Shown here piece after piece: positions 32,532 to 40,907 of a DNA stretch of 49,523 nt. Source of the DNA: an uncultured Bacteroides sp. (GTDB lineage: Bacteria > Bacteroidota > Bacteroidia > Bacteroidales > Bacteroidaceae); the NCBI RefSeq assembly GCF_910585845.1, contig NZ_CAJUHF010000024.1, positions 1 through 49,523 on the forward strand, in the 5' to 3' direction. The notes beneath the pieces are model-generated. The model was not told the origin of the DNA. It was given only the letters and a program-made list of their open reading frames with translations, and ran no database searches. The stretch's first letter is position 1. Each line of letters opens with the position of its first letter. The position numbers were made by a program, and so were the translations under genes.

Positions 32532-32951
32532 ATGAGTGAAGCAAGAATAGATAAATGGATGTGGGCTGTACGCATTTTCAAGACGCGTACTATCGCAGCC
32601 GAAGCATGCAAGAAGGGGCGAATAAATATCAACGGTGCATTGGCAAAGGCTGCCCGTACTGTGAAACCAGGAGATGTGATACAAGTACGGAAGCCTCCTA
32701 TCACCTACTCTTTCAAAGTCCTGCAACCCATCGAGAAACGTGTCAGCGCAAAGTTGGTGGCAGAAATGATGGAGAACGTAACAACTCCAGACCAATATGA
32801 ATTGTTGGAGATGAGCCGCATCAGTGGCTTTGTGAACCGCGCTAAAGGAACCGGACGTCCTACCAAGAAAGATCGCCGGAATTTGGAAGAGTTCACCACT
32901 CCTGAATTTACAGATGACTTCGACTTTGAATTTGACTTCGAAGAAGAATAA
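32532..32951 (+). CDS. S4-domain RNA-binding protein (Hsp15-like)
   Basis: The 139-residue protein opens with an S4 RNA-binding domain (residues about 4-65, RIDKWMWAVRIFKTRTIAAEACKKG read in part). It resembles Hsp15, which rescues 50S subunits carrying stranded nascent chains. The tail is strongly acidic with an alternating F-D-F-E pattern (about 127-139). It lies 78 nt after pth and 13 nt before the oxidoreductase gene, so the three may be co-transcribed. Confidence 0.88.
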   Translation: MSEARIDKWMWAVRIFKTRTIAAEACKKGRININGALAKAARTVKPGDVIQVRKPPITYSFKVLQPIEKRVSAKLVAEMMENVTTPDQYELLEMSRISGFVNRAKGTGRPTKKDRRNLEEFTTPEFTDDFDFEFDFEEE

Positions 32952-32964
32952 AGAAAGAAATAAT

Positions 32965-33957
32965 ATGAGTATGAGTGTAAAAAAAGTAAAATGGGGATTT
33001 ATCGGATGCGGCGAAGTAACCAAATACAAAAGCGGCCCCGCCTTCCAAAAAGTGGAAGGTTCGGAAGTGATTGCTGTCATGAGCCGCGATGGTGCCAAAG
33101 CCAAGGCATATGCCAAAGAGAGAGGCATCCCCAAATGGTATGACGATGCACAGGAATTGATTGATGACGAGGAAGTAAATGCTATCTATATCGCCACACC
33201 CCCCTCTTCACACGCCACTTATGCCATTATGGCAATGAAAGCCGGCAAACCAGTCTACATAGAAAAACCGATGGCAGTGACATACGAAGAATGCTGCCGT
33301 ATCAATCGCATATCCAACGAAACCGGCGTTCCATGCTTTGTCGCCTATTATCGCCGTTACCTACCTTACTTCCTGAAAGTGAAAGAATTGGCGGAGAGTG
33401 GCACGATTGGTAATATCATCAATATACAGATACGTTTTGCCCAACCACCCAGAGCCTTGGATTACAACAAAGAGAACCTGCCTTGGCGCGTACAACCCGA
33501 CATTGCAGGAGGCGGCTACTTCTACGACTTGGCTCCACACCAGATAGACCTGTTGCAAGACATGTTCGGCTGCATTCTCGAAGCCAGCGGATATAAGAGT
33601 AATCGTGGCGGACTTTATCCGGCAGAAGACACCTTAAGTGCCTGCTTCCAATTCGACAGCGGACTGGTAGGCAGTGGTTCGTGGTGCTTCGTAGCACATG
33701 ATTCAGCACGAGAAGACCGTATAGAGATCATCGGAGACAAAGGAATGATCTGCTTTTCTGTATTTACCTATGAACCCATTGCACTGCATACGGAAAAAGG
33801 AAGAGAAGAAATCCCCGTCGCTAATCCGGAACATGTGCAACAACCGCTAATCCAGGCTGTTGTCGATCATCTCTTAGGAAAATCCATCTGTACTTGCGAC
33901 GGCACCAGTGCCACATTGACGAACTGGGTTATGGATAAGATATTAAATAAGTTATAA
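32965..33957 (+). CDS. Gfo/Idh/MocA-family oxidoreductase
   Basis: This is an NAD(P)-dependent oxidoreductase, most likely acting on a sugar or sugar derivative. The Rossmann motif GFIGCGEVTKYKSG is at residues 9-22, and EKPMAVTYEECCRI near 95-108 is the family's catalytic lysine segment. A second conserved segment, GGGYFYDLAPHQIDLL, is near 178-193. The start MSMSVKKVKW is preferred over an earlier ATG at 32914 that lies inside the S4 gene. The substrate is unknown. The mature length of 330 residues is typical. Confidence 0.9.
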   Translation: MSMSVKKVKWGFIGCGEVTKYKSGPAFQKVEGSEVIAVMSRDGAKAKAYAKERGIPKWYDDAQELIDDEEVNAIYIATPPSSHATYAIMAMKAGKPVYIEKPMAVTYEECCRINRISNETGVPCFVAYYRRYLPYFLKVKELAESGTIGNIINIQIRFAQPPRALDYNKENLPWRVQPDIAGGGYFYDLAPHQIDLLQDMFGCILEASGYKSNRGGLYPAEDTLSACFQFDSGLVGSGSWCFVAHDSAREDRIEIIGDKGMICFSVFTYEPIALHTEKGREEIPVANPEHVQQPLIQAVVDHLLGKSICTCDGTSATLTNWVMDKILNKL

Positions 33958-34148
33958 GAACCCGTTTACATCCTACTCACCAAACAGGCTCAAAAGAACG
34001 TTGGACAAAATCCAAGCAGGCTCAAAAAAAAAGAACCCATCCGACATTCGGATTGCCCCAAACTCCGATAATCTATATTGAATTATCAATGCTTAGGGAA
34101 GTCTTATAAATTACTGATTATCAGAATAGCCCAACAACCTGCATTCAC

Positions 34149-34210
34149 TACCGTACTGAAGCCCATTCAGTACGGTACTTAATCGTATTCAATACGGTAC
34201 TGAATGGGCT
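34149..34210. terminator. Three-arm, mutually exclusive hairpins between convergent genes
   Basis: TACCGTACTGAA (34149-34160) pairs with TTCAGTACGGTA (34166-34177) over a 5-nt loop. The overlapping AGCCCATTCAGTAC (34160-34173) pairs instead with GTACTGAATGGGCT (34197-34210). The central strand can use either partner. The location between the oxidoreductase and HIT genes suggests termination, but no T-run is close. Confidence 0.5.
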
Positions 34211-34322
34211 GTAGTATACGACTTATCCGGAATTCGTCCGGTTTGTCTATCTTCTTTTAAAAGTATATACAGGCAGAATGCAGTAGAAACAACATCGTTC
34301 TCTTTGAGGAAGCATCTATTGC

Positions 34323-34748
34323 TTAAAGATATTTCTTTACCGCCTCAATCAACTCCTGATATTCAGCATCCGTCAGATATACCTTTCCCGGATTCATCTG
34401 GAACGTACCTCCATAATCAGGACCGTCTACATACTTCGGGGCAAGATGGAAATGAAGATGAGACAGTTTATCGGAATAAGCACCATAATTAATCTTTTCG
34501 GGATTAAACGCCTGCTGCATGGCACGGGTAACACGGGTAACGTCTTCCATAAAGGCATTACGGTCTTCATCACTCAACTCATTCAAATCGTTCACGTGGT
34601 CCTTGTATGCTACGAGGCAACGTCCTCTATAAGTCTGTTCCTTAAATAAAAATACGCGAGATACACTCAATTCTGCAAATTCAATCATCAGATTGTGCAA
34701 TGTCTCATTGTTCTGACAATACAGACATTCTTTCGGGTCACTTCTCAT
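34323..34748 (-). CDS. HIT-family hydrolase
   Basis: The 141-residue protein carries the histidine-triad motif HLHFHLAPK near residues 97-105 (H-x-H-x-H-xx) and an N-terminal CLYCQNNE resembling the zinc-binding cysteine pair of Hint-like proteins. HIT proteins hydrolyse nucleotide phosphoramidates or dinucleotides; the substrate here is unknown. It lies 53 nt downstream of the antiporter gene, on the same strand. Confidence 0.9.
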   Translation of the reverse strand: MRSDPKECLYCQNNETLHNLMIEFAELSVSRVFLFKEQTYRGRCLVAYKDHVNDLNELSDEDRNAFMEDVTRVTRAMQQAFNPEKINYGAYSDKLSHLHFHLAPKYVDGPDYGGTFQMNPGKVYLTDAEYQELIEAVKKYL

Positions 34749-34800
34749 GATACTATTAGTTTATTATTTATTTACGGAGCAAAGATAACTCTTTCCAAGC

Positions 34801-37071
34801 TCATTCCATATCAATATTTTCATTCTTTTGACCGACAAGTTCATACACATCGACATTTTCTCCTACTACCCAAACAACATCACCCTCCATAAACGGTTCG
34901 TGCGGATCGGGCGCATGCAAAGCTTCACCTTCTCTTTCCACTCCCGCAATCAGGCAACGATACCGTTCACGAATACCCGACTCACGCAGCGTCTTACCCA
35001 AGAACGGAGAATCGGCTGTGATACAAAACTGCCGTAAAATCATCTCACTCTTCTCTATGACATCCGCCTCTAGTGCAGCAGCCTTATCCATCGCCTCCCC
35101 AAAGAGATTCAACTCCTCATCTGTCGCTATGACCTGTATCTTGTCTTCTGGGAAAAGACGCATGGAAGCACCGGGAATATTAATCCGCTTCCGCCCACGA
35201 AGGATAGAGACGACATGCACACCATATTGTTTCCCGAAGTTAAGTTCGGCAAGCGTTTTTCCTGCCCACTCGGACTCACCGGGTATTATAAAGTCAGTCA
35301 GATGCAAATCGCGAGACAACAAACGTCCTGCATACTCAGGCTTCTTCTCACCCAAATACTCGGCACGCATATCTCGAGAGCGCAAATTCTGGAAAAACTT
35401 TCGCTCTATCATAATGGATTGTTTCTTTAACTGACGAGAAAGAATCATCATCGTAACCAATAGAACCGCCACCCCCAGCAGCAAGCCTACAGAAATCTCA
35501 AACAGACCCGCTATCACAAACATCACAAACGAAACCGCTATCAAGATACGTATGACAATCGTTGCAACCAATGGCGCCCTGTTTGCACGATTGTCATTCC
35601 ACAACGTGACAAACTCTATCGAATGGTTTTTCTTAATCATGATAGCCCGCAAGAAAGGAGCTATAAACAGAATGACAACCACAGCAGACAACAGCCGTCC
35701 CCAGATTCCGGGCAGATGCGCTTGGAACAAAGGAACCAAAAAGCGAAAAGAGAGGGCTACGACTGCTATGCTGACAATGGAATAGACAATCGTAATCCGC
35801 GTCAAAGCAAACATAAGCTTCTTCCACAAACTCTCATGATTCATGGTCCGGGAACCGGAAGCATAGCGGTCCAGGAAATTCATCCAACGCTCCGGCAGAT
35901 GGCTATCGACAAAGTTAGATGCCGGTTCCGCCAAGCGAATCATATAAGGCGTCAGGAAAGTGGTGATGACCGAAACTGCCACAACAATAGGATACAAGAA
36001 ATCGCTCGTCACATGAAGCGAAACTCCCAGTGAAGCTATGATGAAAGCAAATTCCCCAATCTGCGTCAAACTGAATCCACACTGCATCGCCGTCTTCAAC
36101 GGTTGCCCGGAGAGCAGCACACCCAACGTTCCGAACAGGGACTGCCCCAAGATGACTGCCAAAGTAATCACAATAATAGGAAGCGCATACTCCACAATCA
36201 TAGCAGGATTGACCATCATACCCACAGATACAAAAAATACGGCACCAAAAAGATCCTTCACCGGTTTCACCAGCCGTTCAATACTTTCCGCCTCCACTGT
36301 CTCTGCAAGGATAGAGCCCATTATGAAAGCCCCGAATGCGGCAGAAAAGCCCGTATGTGCCGCCATGACCACCATACCGAAACAGAGGCCGAGCGAGACA
36401 ATCAGCAAGGTTTCCTCACTCATCAGCTTACGACAACGCTTCAGCAGTTCCGGTATCAGATAGATACCCACAACGAACCACAGAATCAGGAAGAAGAGCA
36501 GTTTCCCAATGCTTTCCAACATTTCCGTTCCCTCAAAATTGTGTCTCACCGCCATAGTGGAAAGCATTACCATCAGAACGATAGCAAGAATATCTTCAAG
36601 TATCAGTACACTGAGCACAATTCCGGTAAACTGTTTCTTGCGCATGCCCAAGTCGTCAAAAGCCTTATATATAATAGTAGTGGAAGACATGGCAATCATT
36701 CCTCCCAAAAAGATACTATCCATACGCTGCCACCCAAAACCAGTTCCGACAGCAATACCCAAAAGAATCATGCAGAATATGATTGTGCAGGCAGCAATGA
36801 TGGCAGCCCCACCCACTTTGACTATTTTTTTGAAGCTAAACTCCAGTCCCAAAGCGAACAGAAGGAAAATCACTCCGATGTCTGCCCAAGTCTGTATGTT
36901 TGCCGTGTCCATAACCGAGGGAGTATATGGCATATGCGGACTGGCGAGAAAACCTGCCACCACATATCCTAATACTAACGGTTGTTTCAGTTTCTTGAAC
37001 AATAGCGTCATGACACCCGCACAAATCAGTATCAGCGCCAAATCGTTTATTAAAGTAGCCAAATGTGACAT
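34801..37071 (-). CDS. CPA2 cation:proton antiporter with RCK_C domains (Kef-type)
   Basis: The 756-residue membrane protein has 12-13 hydrophobic helices forming a Na+/H+-exchanger-type pore (residues about 5-380), further hydrophobic segments (about 410-540), and two regulatory RCK/TrkA_C-like domains at the C-terminus (about 585-750). It most likely exports K+ or Na+ in exchange for protons. The start MSHLATLIND is chosen. The open frame extends 153 nt further upstream, but that segment runs through the tRNA terminator and into tRNA-Thr. Confidence 0.9.
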   Translation of the reverse strand: MSHLATLINDLALILICAGVMTLLFKKLKQPLVLGYVVAGFLASPHMPYTPSVMDTANIQTWADIGVIFLLFALGLEFSFKKIVKVGGAAIIAACTIIFCMILLGIAVGTGFGWQRMDSIFLGGMIAMSSTTIIYKAFDDLGMRKKQFTGIVLSVLILEDILAIVLMVMLSTMAVRHNFEGTEMLESIGKLLFFLILWFVVGIYLIPELLKRCRKLMSEETLLIVSLGLCFGMVVMAAHTGFSAAFGAFIMGSILAETVEAESIERLVKPVKDLFGAVFFVSVGMMVNPAMIVEYALPIIVITLAVILGQSLFGTLGVLLSGQPLKTAMQCGFSLTQIGEFAFIIASLGVSLHVTSDFLYPIVVAVSVITTFLTPYMIRLAEPASNFVDSHLPERWMNFLDRYASGSRTMNHESLWKKLMFALTRITIVYSIVSIAVVALSFRFLVPLFQAHLPGIWGRLLSAVVVILFIAPFLRAIMIKKNHSIEFVTLWNDNRANRAPLVATIVIRILIAVSFVMFVIAGLFEISVGLLLGVAVLLVTMMILSRQLKKQSIMIERKFFQNLRSRDMRAEYLGEKKPEYAGRLLSRDLHLTDFIIPGESEWAGKTLAELNFGKQYGVHVVSILRGRKRINIPGASMRLFPEDKIQVIATDEELNLFGEAMDKAAALEADVIEKSEMILRQFCITADSPFLGKTLRESGIRERYRCLIAGVEREGEALHAPDPHEPFMEGDVVWVVGENVDVYELVGQKNENIDME

Positions 37072-37157
37072 ATTATCCGTCTTTCTATGATTTTGCTGAC
37101 AAAAGTAATAAATTCTACAGCAAAAAGCGATTATTTTCTCCGGAAAAAGAAAAAAAA

Positions 37158-37190
37158 GAGAGACGTATTCTCTTCTGGAATACGTCTCTC
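37158..37190 (-). terminator. Terminator of the SRP RNA / tRNA-Thr transcript
   Basis: GAGAGACGTATTC and GAATACGTCTCTC form a perfect 13-bp stem with a 7-nt loop. On the minus strand it is followed by a T-rich run (A-tract 37142-37157 on plus). Confidence 0.85.
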
Positions 37191-37200
37191 TTACTTCTTG

Positions 37201-37274
37201 AGCCTCTTGTCGGATTCGAACCAACGACCCCGAGATTACAAATCACGTGCTCTGGCCAACTGAGCTAAAGAGGC
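37201..37274 (-). tRNA. tRNA-Thr (anticodon TGT)
   Basis: Read on the minus strand the 74-nt sequence gives a GCCTCTT/AAGAGGC acceptor stem, the D-arm AGCTCAGTTGGCCAGAGC, the anticodon loop GATTTGTAATC with anticodon TGT, and the T-arm GGTTCGAATCC. CCA is not encoded. It lies 5 nt after the SRP-RNA-like segment and shares its terminator. Confidence 0.95.
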
Positions 37275-37279
37275 GGGGT

Positions 37280-37375
37280 GGGCAAGCTTACTATATCGCG
37301 CCGCTACAACCAACTACCTTTGCTGCGATCAAGCCCTGGAGGATTCGAAGGGAGCTGGCCGTATAGGACTTACCC
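37280..37375 (-). ncRNA. ffs: Small signal recognition particle RNA (4.5S-like)
   Basis: The 96-nt minus-strand RNA folds as one long rod. The ends GGGTAAG and CTTGCCC pair over 7 bp, followed by CTATA/TATAG, GCC/GGC-type and AGC pairs. The tip carries CCAGG facing AGCA, the asymmetric loop that binds Ffh (CAGGGCTTGATCGCAGCA at the apex). The size and fold agree with bacterial small SRP RNA. The hexaloop-like tip differs from the common GGAA, so the call rests on fold and the two loop strands. Confidence 0.7.
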
Positions 37376-37395
37376 GTATTTCTTGTTTGCGGGTG

Positions 37396-37403
37396 CAAAG
37401 GTA
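37396..37403 (-). promoter_or_regulatory. -7 element for the SRP RNA / tRNA-Thr transcript
   Basis: TACCTTTG on the minus strand matches TAnnTTTG and predicts a start near 37389, just ahead of the SRP RNA stem. Confidence 0.6.
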
Positions 37404-37487
37404 GGCATTTTTATTAAACCTGCAATAGTTTACCCAAACTTTTTTCAACTTTAACAAGAATACAACTGCTACAAACAATATTATTTA

Positions 37488-37495
37488 TACCTTTG
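37488..37495 (+). promoter_or_regulatory. -7 element for the DUF4199 gene
   Basis: TACCTTTG matches TAnnTTTG, 21 nt before the start codon. The leader would be about 15 nt. Confidence 0.5.
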
Positions 37496-37516
37496 CGCCC
37501 ATATTTTTAATGAGAG

Positions 37517-38065
37517 ATGACAGAAAATAGAGGTAACTTACAACAATATGCCATGCTGTTCGGCACCTACATGGGAGGATTCTGGATTTTGAAATTCATT
37601 CTGTTCCCTTTGGGATTGACCGTACCGTTCTTGCTTTTCCTGTTTTGGGGACTGACGATATGTGTTCCGTTCATGGCATATTATTATGTACGCATGTATC
37701 GCAACCATGCATGCGGCGGCTCCATCAGCTTCTTCCACGGATGGATATTTACCATATTCATGTACATGTTTGCCGCATTGCTGGCGGCAGTGGCACACTA
37801 CGTCTATTTTGAGTATATAGACCAAGGTTTCGTGTGCAACACAATAGAGAATGTATTGAATGAAGGTATAAGACAAAACATCCTTCCCAATAACTCCACC
37901 CTGACGATGTACAAGGAATACATCAATGAACTGCGCTCTTTGTCGTCTATCGAAATCTGCATGCAACTCATGTCGATGAATGCATTCTACGGCTCTCTCG
38001 TAGCGATTCTTATTGCCCTGTTCGTCATGAAGCGTCCGCCAAGCACTCCCGCTTCCGCGGAGTAG
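37517..38065 (+). CDS. Integral membrane protein, DUF4199 family
   Basis: The 182-residue protein has four predicted transmembrane helices (about residues 14-32, 36-56, 72-95 and 150-172) with a short loop region between helices 3 and 4, the layout of DUF4199 proteins of Bacteroidota. No catalytic residues are evident. It is followed after 62 nt by a glycosyltransferase gene with which it is commonly paired. The function is unknown. Confidence 0.82.
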   Translation: MTENRGNLQQYAMLFGTYMGGFWILKFILFPLGLTVPFLLFLFWGLTICVPFMAYYYVRMYRNHACGGSISFFHGWIFTIFMYMFAALLAAVAHYVYFEYIDQGFVCNTIENVLNEGIRQNILPNNSTLTMYKEYINELRSLSSIEICMQLMSMNAFYGSLVAILIALFVMKRPPSTPASAE

Positions 38066-38127
38066 GACGCCAGAAGGAGAATTAAAAGTATTTTCAACCG
38101 CTAACTATTAAATTGTAAACAAGATAT

Positions 38128-39081
38128 ATGGATATTTCAGTTGTCGTTCCTTTGTATAATGAAGAAGAATCTCTTCCCGAACTGTACGCACGGATTGAGC
38201 GGGTCATGAAGGTAAACGGTTTTTCATACGAAGTGATTTTCGTGAATGACGGTAGTACCGACCGTTCCTGGCAGATTATTGAAGAACTAAGCCAAAAATC
38301 GGATGTAGTGCATGGCATTAAATTCCGCCGTAACTATGGTAAGTCGCCCGCTTTATTCTGTGGTTTTGAAAAAGCGCAGGGAGACGTGGTCATCACAATG
38401 GATGCCGACCTGCAGGATAGTCCCGACGAGATTCCTGAACTCTACCGCATGATAACCGAAGAGGGATACGACCTAGTGTCCGGCTGGAAAATGAAACGCT
38501 ACGACCCACTGTCGAAAACCATTCCGACCAAGTTGTTCAATGCCACCGCACGAAGAGTATCACACATCCACAACCTGCACGACTTCAACTGCGGACTGAA
38601 AGCCTACCGGAAAGAGGTGGTGAAGACCATTGAAGTATATGGGGAAATGCATCGTTACATCCCCTATCTCGCCAAGAATGCAGGATTCAATAAGATTGGA
38701 GAAAAAGTAGTGCAACATCAGGCACGCAAATTCGGCAAGACGAAGTTCGGGGGGATAAACCGGTTCTTCAACGGATATCTGGATTTGATTTCCTTGTGGT
38801 TCCTGTCTACTTTCGGAGTAAAACCGATGCACTTTTTCGGTCTGTTGGGGTCGCTGATGTTCGTTATCGGCTTTATCTCGGTGATCATTGTGGGCGTTAC
38901 AAAGATGTATTACATGCACAACGGAATGCCTTACCGCTTAGTGACGGATTCTCCTTACTTCTACCTGTCGCTGACCTCCATGATTATCGGAACCCAACTG
39001 TTCCTTGCGGGCTTTTTGGGTGAACTCATCTCACGCAATGCTCCCGAACGAAACAAGTATCAAATAGAAAAAACAATATAA
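38128..39081 (+). CDS. Membrane-associated glycosyltransferase family 2 (DPM1/GtrB-like)
   Basis: The 317-residue enzyme has an N-terminal GT-A domain with VVPLYNEEESLPELY at 5-19, FVNDGSTDRSW near 35-45 and the metal-binding MDADLQDSPDE near 90-100, and two C-terminal transmembrane helices (about 232-258 and 275-297). This is the form of polyprenyl-phosphate glycosyltransferases such as GtrB and dolichol-phosphate mannosyltransferase. The sugar and acceptor cannot be told from the sequence. The next gene begins 4 nt after its stop. Confidence 0.9.
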   Translation: MDISVVVPLYNEEESLPELYARIERVMKVNGFSYEVIFVNDGSTDRSWQIIEELSQKSDVVHGIKFRRNYGKSPALFCGFEKAQGDVVITMDADLQDSPDEIPELYRMITEEGYDLVSGWKMKRYDPLSKTIPTKLFNATARRVSHIHNLHDFNCGLKAYRKEVVKTIEVYGEMHRYIPYLAKNAGFNKIGEKVVQHQARKFGKTKFGGINRFFNGYLDLISLWFLSTFGVKPMHFFGLLGSLMFVIGFISVIIVGVTKMYYMHNGMPYRLVTDSPYFYLSLTSMIIGTQLFLAGFLGELISRNAPERNKYQIEKTI

Positions 39082-39085
39082 GGTC

Positions 39086-39586
39086 ATGAAAAAATTAGTA
39101 AAACTGATGTTGCTTTGCCTGATCGCATACCCCATTGCCGGCATCATCACTTCGTGTTCGGAAGAGGAGGATTGCTCAATGAACGCACGCCCGATGATGA
39201 CATGCTACCTCTACACGATAGACAGCGAAATCAACAGAGTATTGAACGATACCCTCGATTCGCTGACCATCACAGCCATAGGCACGGACTCCATCATTCT
39301 GAACAACGAGAAAGATGTGCACAAGCTGTCATTACCGTTGCGCTATACAGCCGACTCCACGGTACTGGTATTCCACTACAGTAAAAGGCCTGAGATAAAG
39401 AAAGATACCATTATCATCTATCAGAAGAACACCCCCTATTTTCTTTCGATGGACTGCGGCTATCAGATGAAGCAAAGCATCACGGGCAAAGAATACAGCC
39501 GTCACATTCTTGACTCCATACATATTCAAACTCAAGAAGTTAGTATCAATGAAACGGAAAATCTCAAGCTCTTTTATCGCAATTAG
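39086..39586 (+). CDS. Putative lipoprotein, DUF6452-like
   Basis: The 166-residue product has a signal segment ending in ITSC (Cys24), so it is probably a lipoprotein. The rest is a beta-rich domain with several cysteines (CSMNARPMMTCYL). It resembles Bacteroidales DUF6452 proteins, a name given from memory. It starts 4 nt after the glycosyltransferase stop and overlaps the next gene by 38 nt, so the three are surely one transcript. Confidence 0.75.
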   Translation: MKKLVKLMLLCLIAYPIAGIITSCSEEEDCSMNARPMMTCYLYTIDSEINRVLNDTLDSLTITAIGTDSIILNNEKDVHKLSLPLRYTADSTVLVFHYSKRPEIKKDTIIIYQKNTPYFLSMDCGYQMKQSITGKEYSRHILDSIHIQTQEVSINETENLKLFYRN

Positions 39587-40313
39587 CCTGGTGGCGGCTT
39601 GCCTGCTGACGGGGCTTCCGGTGCAAGCGCAGAACCGCAACCAGTCTCCTGCCTCCCAGCCAGCCCCAAAGGAGCAAAAAAGTACGGATGAAGTAAGTTT
39701 TCCGCTCTACAACGGGATAAACGTCAGCGTAGATCTATGGGGCATCGGAAGCAAGGTGCTCGGAGAAGACTTCCTCAGTTCGGAAGTGGCTGTCGATGTC
39801 AATCTGAAGAACCGCTATTTTCCAGTAGTGGAACTGGGTTACGGTGGTACTGATACCTGGAATGACTATGGCACGCACTACAAAAGCAATGCGCCCTATT
39901 TCCGCATCGGCATGAATTATAATGCTTTCTACAAAAAGAAATTCGATAACTACCTGTTTGTAGGCCTACGCTATGCCATAAGCAGCTTCAAGTATGACAT
40001 CGAAGCGCTTTCCGTCAGCGACCCCATCTATGGCGGAGAAACCGGAAATCCCAACCAACCGGACGACATCTGGGGCGGCAACGTTCCTTTTGACCATAAG
40101 CTGAAAGGCACGATGCAATGGTGCGAGCTCTATGCAGGCATCCGTGCACACATCTGGAAACGGCTCTACATGGGCTGGGGAGTACGTTTCAAGTTTCGCC
40201 TCAGTTCATCCAACGGCGAATATGGAAACCCATGGTACGTGCCGGGATTTGGGAAATATGATTCAAAAGCAATGGGCATAACCTATACAATCACTTATAA
40301 ACTACCTTTCTAA
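39549..40313 (+). CDS. Exported beta-barrel-like protein, DUF6048-like
   Basis: The 254-residue product has a signal peptide (residues about 1-26, ending at PVQAQ) and many alternating aromatic strands ending with a C-terminal phenylalanine (YTITYKLPF), as in outer-membrane beta-barrels. It resembles the DUF6048 family that follows DUF6452 in Bacteroides. The ATG at 39549 is preferred over the in-frame one at 39510 because it puts the signal peptide at the start. Its first 38 nt overlap the previous gene in another frame. The function is unknown. Confidence 0.75.
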   Translation: MKRKISSSFIAISLVAACLLTGLPVQAQNRNQSPASQPAPKEQKSTDEVSFPLYNGINVSVDLWGIGSKVLGEDFLSSEVAVDVNLKNRYFPVVELGYGGTDTWNDYGTHYKSNAPYFRIGMNYNAFYKKKFDNYLFVGLRYAISSFKYDIEALSVSDPIYGGETGNPNQPDDIWGGNVPFDHKLKGTMQWCELYAGIRAHIWKRLYMGWGVRFKFRLSSSNGEYGNPWYVPGFGKYDSKAMGITYTITYKLPF

Positions 40314-40316
40314 ATT

Positions 40317-40898
40317 ATGACCGGATTAGAAATTTGGCTGCTTGCCTTAGGCCTTGCAATGGATTGCTTTGCCATTTCCATAGCCAGCGGCATTTTATTG
40401 AAACATACGCAGTGGCGTCCCATGTTTATCATGGCCTTTTTCTTTGGATTGTTTCAGGCTGTCATGCCACTTTTGGGATGGAGAGGTGCCAGCACGTTCA
40501 GCCATCTGATAGCAGAACTGGATCATTGGATCGCTTTTGCCATCCTTGCTTTCTTAGGCGGACGCATGGTCAAGGAATCATTCAAAGATGAAGAATGCAA
40601 AGAAGAATTTGACCCGAAAAACCTGAAAGTGGTGTTGGCACTGGCCGTGGCAACCAGCATCGACGCATTGGCTATCGGCGTATCGTTTGCCTTCTTGGGC
40701 ATACAGCATTTCTCGGAGATATTGGCGCCCGTATCTATCATCGGCTTTGTCTCCTTCGCAATGTCTATGATAGGACTGATGTTCGGCATCCGTTTCGGTT
40801 GCGGCATCGCACAGAAACTGCGTGCAGAGTTATGGGGAGGCATCATCCTGATTCTTATCGGAGTAAAAATATTAGTGGAACATCTATTTTTCGGTTAA
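40317..40898 (+). CDS. mntP: Manganese efflux pump MntP
   Basis: MntP exports Mn2+ from the cytoplasm. The 193-residue protein has six transmembrane helices in two repeats. The first repeat carries GLAMDCFAISIASG near residues 12-25 and the second carries ATSIDALAIGVSFA near 113-126; the aspartates are family landmarks. It begins 3 nt after the DUF6048-like gene and ends 9 nt before apbE. Confidence 0.93.
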   Translation: MTGLEIWLLALGLAMDCFAISIASGILLKHTQWRPMFIMAFFFGLFQAVMPLLGWRGASTFSHLIAELDHWIAFAILAFLGGRMVKESFKDEECKEEFDPKNLKVVLALAVATSIDALAIGVSFAFLGIQHFSEILAPVSIIGFVSFAMSMIGLMFGIRFGCGIAQKLRAELWGGIILILIGVKILVEHLFFG

Positions 40899-40907
40899 TC
40901 ACGCTTT

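Noticed and set aside
36103..36972. 289-codon plus-strand frame opposite the antiporter gene
   Set aside because: It is antisense to transmembrane coding sequence. The peptide is unusually rich in histidine and glutamine, as expected for the complement of hydrophobic codons.
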